A stretch of 64,000 nucleotides of DNA from Bacteroidetes bacterium HGW-Bacteroidetes-2 (GTDB lineage Bacteria > Bacteroidota > Bacteroidia > Flavobacteriales > Flavobacteriaceae): assembly GCA_002842575.1 (NCBI GenBank), contig PHDJ01000002.1:62001-126000 (forward strand), given 5' to 3'. Shown one piece after another: positions 52,748 through 62,228 of the stretch (positions are counted from its first letter, which is position 1; each line of letters starts with the position of its first letter). The notes below the pieces were generated by a model. That model had not been told where the DNA came from and ran no database searches. It was given only the letters and a program-made list of their open reading frames with translations. The translations under genes and the position numbers were made by a program.

Positions 52748-53857
52748 CTATTCTTTCACATCCATAGCATCCCGAAGTGCATTTCCCATCAGCATAAACG
52801 CCATGACTAAACTCATAATGGCAAGTCCGGGTATGACAGCGAGATACGCTTTTCCTAGAATAATATAGGAATAATGATCTTTTATCATTGCACCCCAACT
52901 TGGTGTTGGTGGTTGCGCTCCTATACCAAGAAAACTTAGTCCACTTTCCATAAGAATTGCTCCTGCAAAATTTGCAGCTGAAATAACAATAACTGGTGCC
53001 ATTATATTTGGCAGTATATGTTTGGTAATGATCCTAAAATCCTTAAAACCAAGTGCTCTTGCTGCGGTTACATATTGCATTTGTTTTACACCCATTACTT
53101 GCCCTCGCACAACTCTAGCCACTTCTACCCACATAGTTAAGCCTACTGCTATAAAAACCTGCCAAAATCCTTTGCCCAAGGCTAAAGTAATGGCAATTAC
53201 AAGTAACAAGGTAGGTATAGACCATGTTACATTAATCAGCCACATGATTAGAGCATCTAATTTTCCTCCATAGTAACCAGCTATTGCACCTAAGGTGATT
53301 CCAATTACTAATGATATAAAAACTGCTACAAAACCTATAGACAAAGATATACGCATACCTACAAGCATTCTACTAAGTAAATCTCTGCCGTATTTATCGG
53401 TACCTAAGAGAAACTTTTGCTCTTTTACATAAATAGTAGGTATGTTTTCGGGAGTACTTGCTTTAGGAAAAGATGCTATTGAAAATTCCTGCGTTTGTCC
53501 TTGAAGTCCGTCTTCCATATATTCTTCTATTTGAATTCCGGATGTTGTAATTGTATAATTCTTTATAGGTAGTGCGGTCTCTGTGTTTTCTTTGCCTAAA
53601 AAAATATCCTCCACTAAATTTTGAGAAGAAGTAATTCCAGAAGGTAAAATAAGCATAGCTACTGAAAATCCGGGGGCTTTTGAATGAATGGACAAATGCA
53701 TTTGATTTGCATTCTTTGAGTTGTCAGGAGCAAGTAGATACGCAAAAACTGCCGCCAAAATACAAAGTGCTAAAAAAGAAAAACTAAAAACGCCCCAAAA
53801 GTTTTTTTTATACTTTTGGAGCGCAATTTTACTTAAAGATGTAGATGTATTGCTCAT
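52748..53857 (-). CDS. DppC/OppC-like ABC transporter permease
   Basis: This 369-residue permease has an N-terminal helix (residues about 24-43), a periplasmic stretch with LGTDKYGRDLLSRML, and five further membrane helices. The binding-protein-dependent transport EAA loop (ARALGFKDFRIITKHILPNIM) contacts the ATPase. This is the peptide/nickel permease family. No DppB, ATPase or binding protein is encoded nearby, so its partners must lie elsewhere. The N-terminal insert of about 90 residues before the LGTDKYGRD motif is longer than in E. coli DppC. It stands between rodA and prc. Confidence 0.88.
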   Translation of the reverse strand: MSNTSTSLSKIALQKYKKNFWGVFSFSFLALCILAAVFAYLLAPDNSKNANQMHLSIHSKAPGFSVAMLILPSGITSSQNLVEDIFLGKENTETALPIKNYTITTSGIQIEEYMEDGLQGQTQEFSIASFPKASTPENIPTIYVKEQKFLLGTDKYGRDLLSRMLVGMRISLSIGFVAVFISLVIGITLGAIAGYYGGKLDALIMWLINVTWSIPTLLLVIAITLALGKGFWQVFIAVGLTMWVEVARVVRGQVMGVKQMQYVTAARALGFKDFRIITKHILPNIMAPVIVISAANFAGAILMESGLSFLGIGAQPPTPSWGAMIKDHYSYIILGKAYLAVIPGLAIMSLVMAFMLMGNALRDAMDVKE

Positions 53858-53865
53858 AAAGCAAT

Positions 53866-56040
53866 TTAGTCTTTAATATTAGCAACTTTACGGTTTTTAA
53901 GATTATTTATCTTTAAATCTTCTAATACATGCAATGCTTCTTCTACATATACATCTTGACTCAAACTTTTATGCCAACGATTTCTTTTTTCTAGTAGCGA
54001 ACTATCTGCTTTTTTCAATTCCTCTTCGTAGGGCAATGAGGTATAAATAAGTTTTGTTTGGTAATCAGAAATGGCATCAAATTCTTTAGATCTCTCCTTA
54101 TTTTTTTCGATTTCAGAAATGTATTTTTTATAATTTAATGAAATGGTATTATTATCCCTTCGCTCTTTAATCCATTTTGCATTTTTTTCTATAAGTAGTA
54201 GTTGATTACTGGCTGCCATTCGTTCTGAGCTGTTTTTAATAACCTCTGCAAAATCATTAAAACCATCCCAAACATTATAAGTAGCAGGTGAAATTTTATC
54301 GTAAGGTAATGGATTATCATAATCGCGTTCTCCTACTTCTATAAAGCTAAAACGATCTGGAACAACTACATCACTTTTTACACCTTCTAATTGTGTAGAA
54401 CCTCCATTTACACGATAAAACTTTTGGGTTGTAACCTTTAGCGCTCCTAAATCACCATGCTCATTATTACGCATCCATCGGTTTAAGTCAATTAGATTTT
54501 GAACGGTTCCTTTGCCATAAGTTTGTTTGCTTCCTATTACAATTGCCCTTTTATAATCTTGCATTGCAGCGGCTAATATTTCTGAGGCTGAAGCAGATAA
54601 TTCATTTACAAGAATTACTAATGGCCCATCCCATTCAATACTTTTGTCTTTGTCTTCTAAAACCTCAATTTTTCCATCGCTACTTGCTACTTGAACCATA
54701 GGTCCGCTTTTAATAAATAGCCCACCAATGTCAATTGCTGTTTTTAGTGAGCCTCCACCATTATTTCTTAAATCTAAAACAAGACCCTCCATTCCTTCTG
54801 CTTTAAGGCGAATAATTTCTTGTTTTATATCACTTGCAGCATTTCTAGCTTTGTAATTTTCCATATCAAAGTAAAAACGAGGAAGTTCAATTAGTCCAAA
54901 AGTGATGTCATTAGATTTTACAACTGCAGATTTTGCATAGGTTTCTTCTATTTCAACAACATCTCTAATAATTATAATTTCTTTAAAAGTACCATCCACT
55001 TTTTTAACGGTTAAGGTTACTTCTGATCCTTTTGGGCCTTTGATTAAATTAACGGCATCATCAAGTCGCATGCCGCCTATGTTTACAGATTCGGCTTCAC
55101 CTTCTTGTTTTACTCTTGTAATTAAGTCACCAACTTCAAGGTCTTCGCCTCGCCAAGCAGGACCACCACTTATAACTTCTACTACTTTTACGTTATCTCT
55201 TTGTTTTTGTAACCGTGCACCAATGCCTTCTAATTTTCCCGACATTGCCATATCAAAACGGTCTTTATCTTGTGGTGCCATATAATTGGTGTGAGGGTCA
55301 AATTCTTCCACAATGGAATTTATATATAAAGAAAAATAATCCTTGCGTTCTAAATCATTGACAAATGCAAAATAATCATCTAAAGAGGTGCCTGTAGATT
55401 CTCTTGCTTCTTTTTCTAATTCTACATCGCTTTTAAGAACCAAATCTGCATTTATTTTTTCTGAATCAGGATTTACTTTTCCTAAAGAATCTTTTCCTTC
55501 TAGTTTAAATTTCTGTTCCTCTTTTAGATCATAATAGGTGGAAATAGCAGAAAATTTTAATTGTTCTTTCCAGCGATTTTCTAACTCTTTTTTATTAGCG
55601 GCATAAGGCAGTTTTTCATAATCTAAATTTATGGATTCCTCTTTATTATAATCAAATGGGGTTTCTAAAACCTTTTTATACAAGGATTTTGCTTCTCCTA
55701 TACGTATGTTTAATCGATCAAGAACCAAATCAAAGAAGGTTAAATCCTTACTTTTTAATTGATCGTCAATCAGAAATTCATATTTACTAAACTCTTTTAT
55801 GTCTGATTCAAAAAAATATCTTTTTAATGGATCTACATCATTAATAAATTTAGAATACACTTTTGCAGAAAAGGCATCGTCAAAATCCTTATTTGAGAAA
55901 TGTGTTTTTTCTAACACATAAGTAATAAGGTCAAGGAGCATTTTATCTTTATCGGGATTGTCAAAACTTTTTGTGGTAAAACTGCAAGAAGCTGCAGCTA
56001 CAAAAACGGCTAGCAATAGTACTTTAAAATTCTTTTTCAT
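53866..56040 (-). CDS. prc: Carboxy-terminal processing protease (Prc/Tsp, S41 family)
   Basis: Prc cleaves envelope proteins from their C-termini, including tagged misfolded ones and lytic enzymes. The 724-residue protein has a lipoprotein-like signal (LAVFVAAASCSF), an N-terminal helical domain and a PDZ domain (GIGARLQKQRDNVKVVEV...GGPAW). The S41 catalytic core has LVLDLRNNGGGSLKTAIDI, Ser in NELSASASEILAAAMQDY and Lys in GSKQTYGKGTVQNL. A C-terminal Prc domain (DUF3340) follows. I start at ATG 56040 (MKKNFKVLLLAVF); the ATG 15 bases before adds MFMPF. Its stop lies 8 bases before the permease ATG, so the two are co-transcribed. Confidence 0.94.
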   Translation of the reverse strand: MKKNFKVLLLAVFVAAASCSFTTKSFDNPDKDKMLLDLITYVLEKTHFSNKDFDDAFSAKVYSKFINDVDPLKRYFFESDIKEFSKYEFLIDDQLKSKDLTFFDLVLDRLNIRIGEAKSLYKKVLETPFDYNKEESINLDYEKLPYAANKKELENRWKEQLKFSAISTYYDLKEEQKFKLEGKDSLGKVNPDSEKINADLVLKSDVELEKEARESTGTSLDDYFAFVNDLERKDYFSLYINSIVEEFDPHTNYMAPQDKDRFDMAMSGKLEGIGARLQKQRDNVKVVEVISGGPAWRGEDLEVGDLITRVKQEGEAESVNIGGMRLDDAVNLIKGPKGSEVTLTVKKVDGTFKEIIIIRDVVEIEETYAKSAVVKSNDITFGLIELPRFYFDMENYKARNAASDIKQEIIRLKAEGMEGLVLDLRNNGGGSLKTAIDIGGLFIKSGPMVQVASSDGKIEVLEDKDKSIEWDGPLVILVNELSASASEILAAAMQDYKRAIVIGSKQTYGKGTVQNLIDLNRWMRNNEHGDLGALKVTTQKFYRVNGGSTQLEGVKSDVVVPDRFSFIEVGERDYDNPLPYDKISPATYNVWDGFNDFAEVIKNSSERMAASNQLLLIEKNAKWIKERRDNNTISLNYKKYISEIEKNKERSKEFDAISDYQTKLIYTSLPYEEELKKADSSLLEKRNRWHKSLSQDVYVEEALHVLEDLKINNLKNRKVANIKD

Positions 56041-56288
56041 AAATGGCATAAACATTCTTATTTAGGTTACTAAATTATACAAAAAACCGTGCCATAAAAG
56101 TTAATGCATACTAATTTTATGTTAAACCACAGACCAAGCTTTTTCAAATTGCAATATAAAAATTGATTTCCTATATTTAAACCTAAATTTCGGGTTTTTT
56201 AAAAACACTTTTTCAAAAAAGAAAGTCTATCGTTTATGTTGTTGATTGGGTTATAAATTATGTATTTTAGCAACAAAAATTAACAGCA

Positions 56289-57065
56289 ATGATGACTAAA
56301 AAAAAGCCACTTATTTTAGTGACCAATGATGATGGAATTTCTGCTCCAGGTATACGTGCTTTAATTGCTATTATGAAAGAAATTGGCAATGTAATTGTCG
56401 TTGCACCTGACAAACCCCAATCTGCAATGGGTCATGCTATCACAATAAACAACACCCTATACATCAATAAAATAAATATTGACGACGATGTGCAAGAAGA
56501 GTACAGTTGTTCTGGCACACCGGTTGATTGCATAAAACTTGCCGTTCACGAAATATTAAAACGAAAACCAGATTTATGTGTTTCTGGCATTAACCACGGC
56601 TCAAATTCTTCTATAAATGTTATTTATTCTGGAACCATGAGTGCTGCATTAGAAGCAGGTATGGAAGGAATTCCTGCTATTGGATTTTCACTCCTAGATT
56701 ATGCTTGGGATGCCGATTTTGAATCATCACGCACTTTTATAAAAAAAATAACCCTAGAAGCACTAAAAAATGGATTGCCAAAAGGAGTTATCCTAAATGT
56801 AAACATTCCTAAATTAACGAAAGAAAAAATAAAAGGCATTAAGGTTTGCAGACAAGCAAATGCCCGCTGGGAAGAAACCTTTGATAAACGCACAAACCCA
56901 CAAGGAAGAGATTATTATTGGCTTACTGGAGAGTTTGTTAATGAAGACAAAGGCAATGATACCGATGAAGCCGCGCTTGAAAATGGATTTATTTCTATTG
57001 TTCCAGTTCAATATGACTTGACAGCACATCATGCAATAAAGTATATTAATGATTGGAATATTTAA
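56289..57065 (+). CDS. surE: 5'/3'-nucleotidase SurE
   Basis: SurE is a metal-dependent nucleoside monophosphatase used in stress. The 258-residue protein has the metal site NDDGISAPGI (Asp pair), the SAMGHAITINNTL phrase, and GTPVDCIKLAVHEI with VSGINHGSNSSINVIYSGTMSAALEAG. A second start codon follows the first directly; either may be used. The gene begins a plus-strand set with a small membrane gene, lpxB and a C40 peptidase gene. Confidence 0.95.
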   Translation: MMTKKKPLILVTNDDGISAPGIRALIAIMKEIGNVIVVAPDKPQSAMGHAITINNTLYINKINIDDDVQEEYSCSGTPVDCIKLAVHEILKRKPDLCVSGINHGSNSSINVIYSGTMSAALEAGMEGIPAIGFSLLDYAWDADFESSRTFIKKITLEALKNGLPKGVILNVNIPKLTKEKIKGIKVCRQANARWEETFDKRTNPQGRDYYWLTGEFVNEDKGNDTDEAALENGFISIVPVQYDLTAHHAIKYINDWNI

Positions 57066-57100
57066 AATCACAAACCGCATAAAATATTAACAAAAATAGA

Positions 57101-57376
57101 TTGAAAAAAGAAATAATCATCGGATTTTTAATAGGTATTACTGCTAATTTTATTGGCACGTATCTCTATATTTTCTTTTTCTTAGACTACGATTTTGAAA
57201 CAAGCATTCGGTTTGCTAGGATGAATGATACAGTAGGCAATCTAATTGCTTTAGGCGCAATACTCAATCTGCTTGCTTTTTTTCTTTTGCTGAAAAAAGG
57301 ACAATTATATAGAGCCCGAGGAGTCGTTTTGGCTACAATAGTAGCGGCAATTATTATATTATTGTCTAAGTTTTAA
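57101..57376 (+). CDS. Small membrane protein of unknown function
   Basis: This 91-residue protein has three hydrophobic segments at about 5-27, 45-63 and 72-88, separated by charged turns (DYDFETSIRFARMNDTVGN and KKGQLYRARG). It starts at a TTG at 57101, 35 bases after surE; the alternative ATG at residue 41 would remove the first helix. No catalytic motif is visible. It lies between surE and lpxB, which in flavobacteria is a common place for such a gene. Confidence 0.65.
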   Translation: MKKEIIIGFLIGITANFIGTYLYIFFFLDYDFETSIRFARMNDTVGNLIALGAILNLLAFFLLLKKGQLYRARGVVLATIVAAIIILLSKF

Positions 57377-57453
57377 TAATATATATAAGAAAATTATCTT
57401 TTTTAAGAAGAAACAAAAACGTAAAAGATTCTCATATTTTCGATAAGAATACA

Positions 57454-58575
57454 ATGAAATATTATATCATAGCAGGAGAAGCTTCTGGCGATTTACACGC
57501 CGCTAATTTGATGAAAGAACTCAAGGAGAAAGACGCGTTTGCAAACTTTCGTTTCTGGGGTGGAGAGCTTATGGAGGCACAGGGCGGTACTTTAGTAAAA
57601 CACTATCGTGAACTTTCTTTTATGGGTTTTCTAGAAGTAGTTTTAAACCTAACCACCATCCTAAAAAACATAACTTTCTGTAAACAAGACATATTAAACT
57701 TCCAACCAGACGTTCTTATTTTTATTGATTATCCCGGTTTTAATCTGCGCATTGCTAAATGGGCTAAAGCACTAGGCTATAAAACCCATTATTATATTTC
57801 GCCACAAATCTGGGCTTGGAAAGAAAACCGAATAAAAGATATTAAAAACGATGTGGATGCAATGTATGTCATCCTTCCTTTTGAAAAAGAATTTTATGAA
57901 AAAAAACACCTCTTCCCTGTACATTTTGTAGGCCATCCTCTAATTGACGCAATAGCAAACAGACCATTAATAATTCCTAGAGTTTTTAGAGAAGAAAATG
58001 GGTTAGACGAAAAACCAATTATTGCGCTTTTGCCGGGAAGCCGAAAACAGGAAATAAAAAAAATGCTTTCGGTAATGCTTTCAGTAGTTACAGAATTTCC
58101 GGAATATCAATTTGTAATAGCAGGCGCTCCAAACCAAGAGCAAGCTTTCTACCAGCAATTTATTAAAGAAAACAACGTTCATTTATTGTTGAATAAAACC
58201 TATGATTTGCTTTCCGTTTCATATGCTGCTTTAGTAACTTCTGGCACAGCCACATTAGAAACTGCCTTATACAAAGTGCCGCAAGTGGTTTGCTACAAAG
58301 GAAGTAGAGCTTCCTATGAAATAGCAAAAAGAGTCATCAGGTTAAAGTATATATCCTTAGTAAATCTTATTTTAGACAAGGAAGTGGTGACTGAACTAAT
58401 ACAAACCGATTTTAATAAAAAGCGTTTAAAAGAAGAACTAGTAAAAATACTAGACCAATACAATCGCGCAAAACTGTTTTTAGATTATTATGATTTAGAA
58501 ATTAAATTAGGGGGTAAAGGTGCAAGCAAAAAAACGGCTGAACTTATTTTTCAACAAATTCGCAAACAAAATTAA
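57454..58575 (+). CDS. lpxB: Lipid-A-disaccharide synthase LpxB
   Basis: LpxB joins UDP-2,3-diacylglucosamine with lipid X to make the lipid A disaccharide. The 373-residue protein opens AGEASGDLHAANLMKELK, and has DYPGFNLRIAKWAKALGYKTHYYISPQIWAWKENRIKDI, LPGSRKQEIKKML and TSGTATLETALYKVPQVVCYK, all family hallmarks. It lies one base before the next ATG, indicating coupled translation with the C40 gene. Confidence 0.95.
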   Translation: MKYYIIAGEASGDLHAANLMKELKEKDAFANFRFWGGELMEAQGGTLVKHYRELSFMGFLEVVLNLTTILKNITFCKQDILNFQPDVLIFIDYPGFNLRIAKWAKALGYKTHYYISPQIWAWKENRIKDIKNDVDAMYVILPFEKEFYEKKHLFPVHFVGHPLIDAIANRPLIIPRVFREENGLDEKPIIALLPGSRKQEIKKMLSVMLSVVTEFPEYQFVIAGAPNQEQAFYQQFIKENNVHLLLNKTYDLLSVSYAALVTSGTATLETALYKVPQVVCYKGSRASYEIAKRVIRLKYISLVNLILDKEVVTELIQTDFNKKRLKEELVKILDQYNRAKLFLDYYDLEIKLGGKGASKKTAELIFQQIRKQN

Positions 58576-59163
58576 ATGATAAAAAGTATATACATACTAT
58601 TAGCATGCTTGTTTTTATGGTCGTGCAGCACCTATAAGAACAAGAAAAACATCCCTTATACCGAAAATAAAATAGAAATAGGGGAAGGTTCTTCTAAACA
58701 AAAAACTACTTCTATAAAAAAATCAAAGCCTCAAGAAATTGTGCCTTATGGTGAAACAGAAGAAATAGAAAAACCACTTGATTTAAAAGTAAAAAATATT
58801 ATCGATATTGCTAAATCGTTTAATGGCACACATTATAAATTTGGCGGCACCACAAGTGCAGGCATGGATTGTTCAGGATTAGTGTTCACCGCTTTCAAGG
58901 AAGAAGAAGTTATATTGCCTAGGTCTTCCATAGAGATGGCTTCAATGGGCGAAAAAGTTAATTTTCGCGAAATAAATAAAGGCGATCTCGTATTCTTTAA
59001 AACAAATAGAAGCAAAAACATAAATCACGTTGGTTTAGTAGTAGAAGTACTTCCTGGAAAAATTTTATTTATTCACTCTACGACCTCGCAAGGCGTAATT
59101 ATTTCTTCGCTAGATGAAAGGTACTGGAACGAAAGTTTTGTGGAAGCACGTAGAATTATTTAA
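58576..59163 (+). CDS. C40 family NlpC/P60 peptidase, lipoprotein
   Basis: This 195-residue lipoprotein has lipobox LWSCS (Cys17) and a Lys/Thr/Glu-rich linker up to about residue 75. The C-terminal NlpC/P60 domain carries catalytic Cys in GMDCSGLVFTAF, His in NHVGLVVEV and a third polar residue, His, in LFIHSTTSQ. It probably cuts peptide bridges in peptidoglycan. The ATG directly follows the lpxB stop codon (no gap). A terminator follows at 59316-59351. Confidence 0.92.
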   Translation: MIKSIYILLACLFLWSCSTYKNKKNIPYTENKIEIGEGSSKQKTTSIKKSKPQEIVPYGETEEIEKPLDLKVKNIIDIAKSFNGTHYKFGGTTSAGMDCSGLVFTAFKEEEVILPRSSIEMASMGEKVNFREINKGDLVFFKTNRSKNINHVGLVVEVLPGKILFIHSTTSQGVIISSLDERYWNESFVEARRII

Positions 59164-59315
59164 AAAAATATTTTATTAAAACCAAATTTTCATAGATTTT
59201 CCATCTTAAGCAATTGAAAATGAATTTTACAACAGCAATATATTATTACTATCCTATTCTTTCATTAAGAGTCGAATCGTAATGTATTGCTAAAAACACA
59301 AATATACATTAACCC

Positions 59316-59351
59316 AAATCCCGGTTCTTTTTTAGAATCGGGATTTTTTTG
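59316..59351 (+). terminator. Intrinsic terminator after the C40 gene
   Basis: A stem AAATCCCG plus TTCT paired with AGAA plus CGGGATTT encloses a T-rich loop and is followed by a T-run. It closes the surE-lpxB transcription unit, 150 bases past the C40 stop. The gap 59164-59376 shows no other gene. Confidence 0.8.
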
Positions 59352-59376
59352 TGCTTAAATTTTTAAAAGATATACT

Positions 59377-60102
59377 ATGATACAAAACATGAATTCTTAC
59401 ACCAAAGAGGACCAAAAAGTTTGGAAACTGCTTTTTAAACGTCAATTTAAAAATCTGTTTAAAAAAGGGTCTAATGATTATTTGGAATGTTTAAAGTTGA
59501 TGCGTCACGTTTTAAACGACAATGAAATCCCCGATTTTATAAAAATGAATTCTTGGTTTGCATCCCAAACTGGATGGCAAAATGAAGTTGTTCCCGGACT
59601 AATTCCTGTGGAAGATTTCTTTGAAGTTCTTTCTCAAAAGCGATTTTGTTCCTCAACTTAGTTACGGAATATAAAAAATTTAGATTATTTGGAAGAACCG
59701 GATATGTTTCACGATATTTTTGGGCATATTCCATTATTGACAAACCCTATTTTTTCTGAATTTGTGCGTGCCTTTGGAAAACTAGGCAAGCTGTTTATTC
59801 ACGAAAAAGAAAAACTGTTGCAGTTACAACGGTTATACTGGTTTACAATTGAATTTGGCGTTATAAAAGAAAAAGGTGTATATAAACCCTATGGTGCTGG
59901 AATTATTTCATCTTTTGGCGAAACCAATCAAATTTACAATCAGGAAGCCAATTTTTTTCCGTTTAAATTAGAAACAATTCTAAACAAACCGTTTAGAACT
60001 GACCTGATGCAGGATGATTATTTTGTGATAGATTCTTTAACGCAACTCTTTGAATCGCTTCAAGAGGTTAAAAGATTGTTTACAGAAAAAGTTTTGGTTT
60101 AA
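59377..60102 (+). pseudogene. phhA: Phenylalanine 4-monooxygenase gene with one in-frame TAG
   Basis: The frame from 59377 encodes the start of the aromatic amino acid hydroxylase fold (TKEDQKVWKLLFKRQ, MNSWFASQTGW, VVPGLIPVEDFFEVLSQKRFCSST). At codon 95 it meets TAG (59659-59661). The same frame then continues without shift: LRNIKNLDYLEEPDM. Typical relatives have Trp at this position, so one TGG to TAG change explains the break. The iron ligands remain: His112 and His117 (MFHDIFGH) and Glu159 (WFTIEFG). The rest runs to a natural stop at codon 242. No phhB-like partner is visible. It is either a very young pseudogene, a read-through gene or a sequencing artefact. Confidence 0.85.
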
Positions 60103-60178
60103 AACGCAAATAGCATCACACAAGAAAAATATTCAAGCATAAATCTTAAAATTGTCCTTCCTAAATAATCTCGAGTTT

Positions 60179-62080
60179 TTATAAGGTTTCTTTCAACCAT
60201 CTAAAAAATTCGTGTTGCCAAATCAGGCCATTTTGGGGGTTCAATATCCAATGGTTATTTTCTGGAAAGAGCATAAACCTACTTTTTATACCCATTTGTT
60301 GCATGGCTTGAAAAGCTTCTTGGCTTTGCCCAATTGGCACGCGGTAATCCTTTCCGCCTTGAATGATTAGCATAGGAGTATTCCATTTTGCCACATTGGT
60401 TATGGGGTTAAACTTAGCATAACTTTTTTGAGCAGCAGTATTGGTTTCTTCCCAATAAGGGCCTCCAATATCCCAGTTTACAAAAAATAATTCTTCGGTA
60501 GTGCCATACATACTTTGTAAGTTAAATATTCCTGCATGTGAAATAAACGTTTTAAACCGATTGTTGTGAATTCCTGCTAAATAAAATGCAGAATACCCTC
60601 CAAAACTAGCTCCAACAGCTCCCACTCTAGCAGCATCCACAAAAGGCTCTTTACAGATGGCATCAATAGCTGAAAGATAATCGTCCATGGCCTGCCCACC
60701 CCAGTCTTTGCTTATTTGTTCATTCCAGACAATCCCATGACCGGGCATGCCTCTTCGGTTTGGTGCCACTACAATATAACCCTGAGCAGCCATTAATTGA
60801 AAATTCCAGCGAAAAGAATAAAACTGTGTTAATGCTCCTTGCGGGCCACCTTGCAAATATAATAATGTTGGGTATTTTTTGGTTGTATCAAAATTTGGTG
60901 GGTAAATAACCCAAACCAGCATTTCTTTACCATCGGTTGTTTTTACAAACTTTCTTTCAAAGGAGCTTAAAGCAATACCCTCATAAAAAGTACTATTTAT
61001 ACTAGTGATTTGCTGCCATGTATTCTTTTCCAAATCAAAAGAAAAGATTTCGGCAGCGTGATTAAAATCGGTTCGGGTGAGAATAATTTTGCCTTCAGAA
61101 AACCCAACAATTCCAGTAATATCAAAATCACCTTGTGTAACCTGATTGATGGTAACTGCTATTTTTGATACTCCTGGAAAGTTTACTTCAAAGAGTTGAA
61201 TGGTACCTTTAGTAGCTGCAGTGAAATAGATTTTTTTTCCGTCAGAATGCCATTGAAAAGAGCGTATACTTTCATCCCAATTTCCGGTAAGGTTAATATT
61301 GGTATTTTTATGGCGAACAATGATGTCGTTTTTATCCGCTTCGTAGCCATCGCGTTTCATTTGGAGCCAAGTTAAATCGCCATTTGGCGAAAAATTGGGT
61401 TGGGTATCATACCCTACATTTCCTTCGGTTAGGCTTTTAGTTGTTTTGGATGCTATATCGTATTCATAAATATCGGTGTTAGTGCTATTTGCATACGCAG
61501 TACCTTTTTTCTTTTTACTTACATACAGAATTTTTTTACTATCTGGACTCCAAATATAATCCTCATCGCCCCCAAAGGGTTTTTGTGGGGCGTGATATGG
61601 CTCTCCTTCCATAATATCCACACCCACAGAATCTTCTTTATTTTCTTTATAAAAAAGGTGATTAAAAGTGCCTTCATTGTACTCGTCCCAATGTCTGTAA
61701 TCTAAAGCATCATATATATGCACATTCGATTTTTCCATTTTGGGATAATAATCTTTCCCAAGTACATTTTCTATTTTAACAGTTTTGTGATACAAAAGGT
61801 AGTTTCCATCAGGAGAACTATTTTTATCGTTCAACAGTTTTTTATAATCTTCCAACTTTGTTGCCTTACCACCTGAAATAGGTATAGAAAAAAAGAGATT
61901 ACTAAAATCGTTGTTTTCCACCGAAGGCGTTGCTACTTTATAAATGATTTGTTTTGTGTCTTTTGAAATGCCTAATGGAGAAACTCTGCCAAGCTCCCAA
62001 AGATTTTCAGGAGTCAAAACGTTTTGAGAAAGTAATGAAGTTGTTATGAAAACCATAGTTATTGAGAATATATGTTTCAT
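60179..62080 (-). CDS. S9 family prolyl oligopeptidase-like serine peptidase
   Basis: This 633-residue secreted peptidase has a signal peptide (residues 1-18, ending LLSQ) and a beta-propeller of about 380 residues rich in SPDGN/SPDSK phrases. An alpha/beta hydrolase domain follows. The triad is Ser in GASFGGYSAF, Asp in GGKDYRVP and His in PENNHWI. It probably removes dipeptides or acylated residues from small peptides in the periplasm. Its start is 148 bases from the divergent comEC gene, and an inverted repeat lies between them. Confidence 0.92.
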   Translation of the reverse strand: MKHIFSITMVFITTSLLSQNVLTPENLWELGRVSPLGISKDTKQIIYKVATPSVENNDFSNLFFSIPISGGKATKLEDYKKLLNDKNSSPDGNYLLYHKTVKIENVLGKDYYPKMEKSNVHIYDALDYRHWDEYNEGTFNHLFYKENKEDSVGVDIMEGEPYHAPQKPFGGDEDYIWSPDSKKILYVSKKKKGTAYANSTNTDIYEYDIASKTTKSLTEGNVGYDTQPNFSPNGDLTWLQMKRDGYEADKNDIIVRHKNTNINLTGNWDESIRSFQWHSDGKKIYFTAATKGTIQLFEVNFPGVSKIAVTINQVTQGDFDITGIVGFSEGKIILTRTDFNHAAEIFSFDLEKNTWQQITSINSTFYEGIALSSFERKFVKTTDGKEMLVWVIYPPNFDTTKKYPTLLYLQGGPQGALTQFYSFRWNFQLMAAQGYIVVAPNRRGMPGHGIVWNEQISKDWGGQAMDDYLSAIDAICKEPFVDAARVGAVGASFGGYSAFYLAGIHNNRFKTFISHAGIFNLQSMYGTTEELFFVNWDIGGPYWEETNTAAQKSYAKFNPITNVAKWNTPMLIIQGGKDYRVPIGQSQEAFQAMQQMGIKSRFMLFPENNHWILNPQNGLIWQHEFFRWLKETL

Positions 62081-62121
62081 TTTTAGAGTGTTTTATTACA
62101 AAAAAATTAAGACTTTAAATT

Positions 62122-62138
62122 TAGTAAAATATTTACTA
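62122..62138. promoter_or_regulatory. Small inverted repeat between S9 peptidase and comEC genes
   Basis: TAGTAAA (62122-62128) pairs with TTTACTA (62132-62138) around a 3-base loop. It lies in the divergent intergenic region and may be an operator for either gene. It is short and AT-rich and may occur by chance. Confidence 0.3.
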
Positions 62139-62228
62139 TATTCGTTCTTTAAAATTGATTGACTCCTCAATATATTCTATCCCCAAAAAATTTTTTAGTC
62201 GCTATTAAAATGAAAAAACAGTTTCATT

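Noticed and set aside
59299..59306. A TATATTTG box on the minus strand after the C40 gene
   Set aside because: No TTG at the right distance and no minus-strand gene downstream; likely chance.
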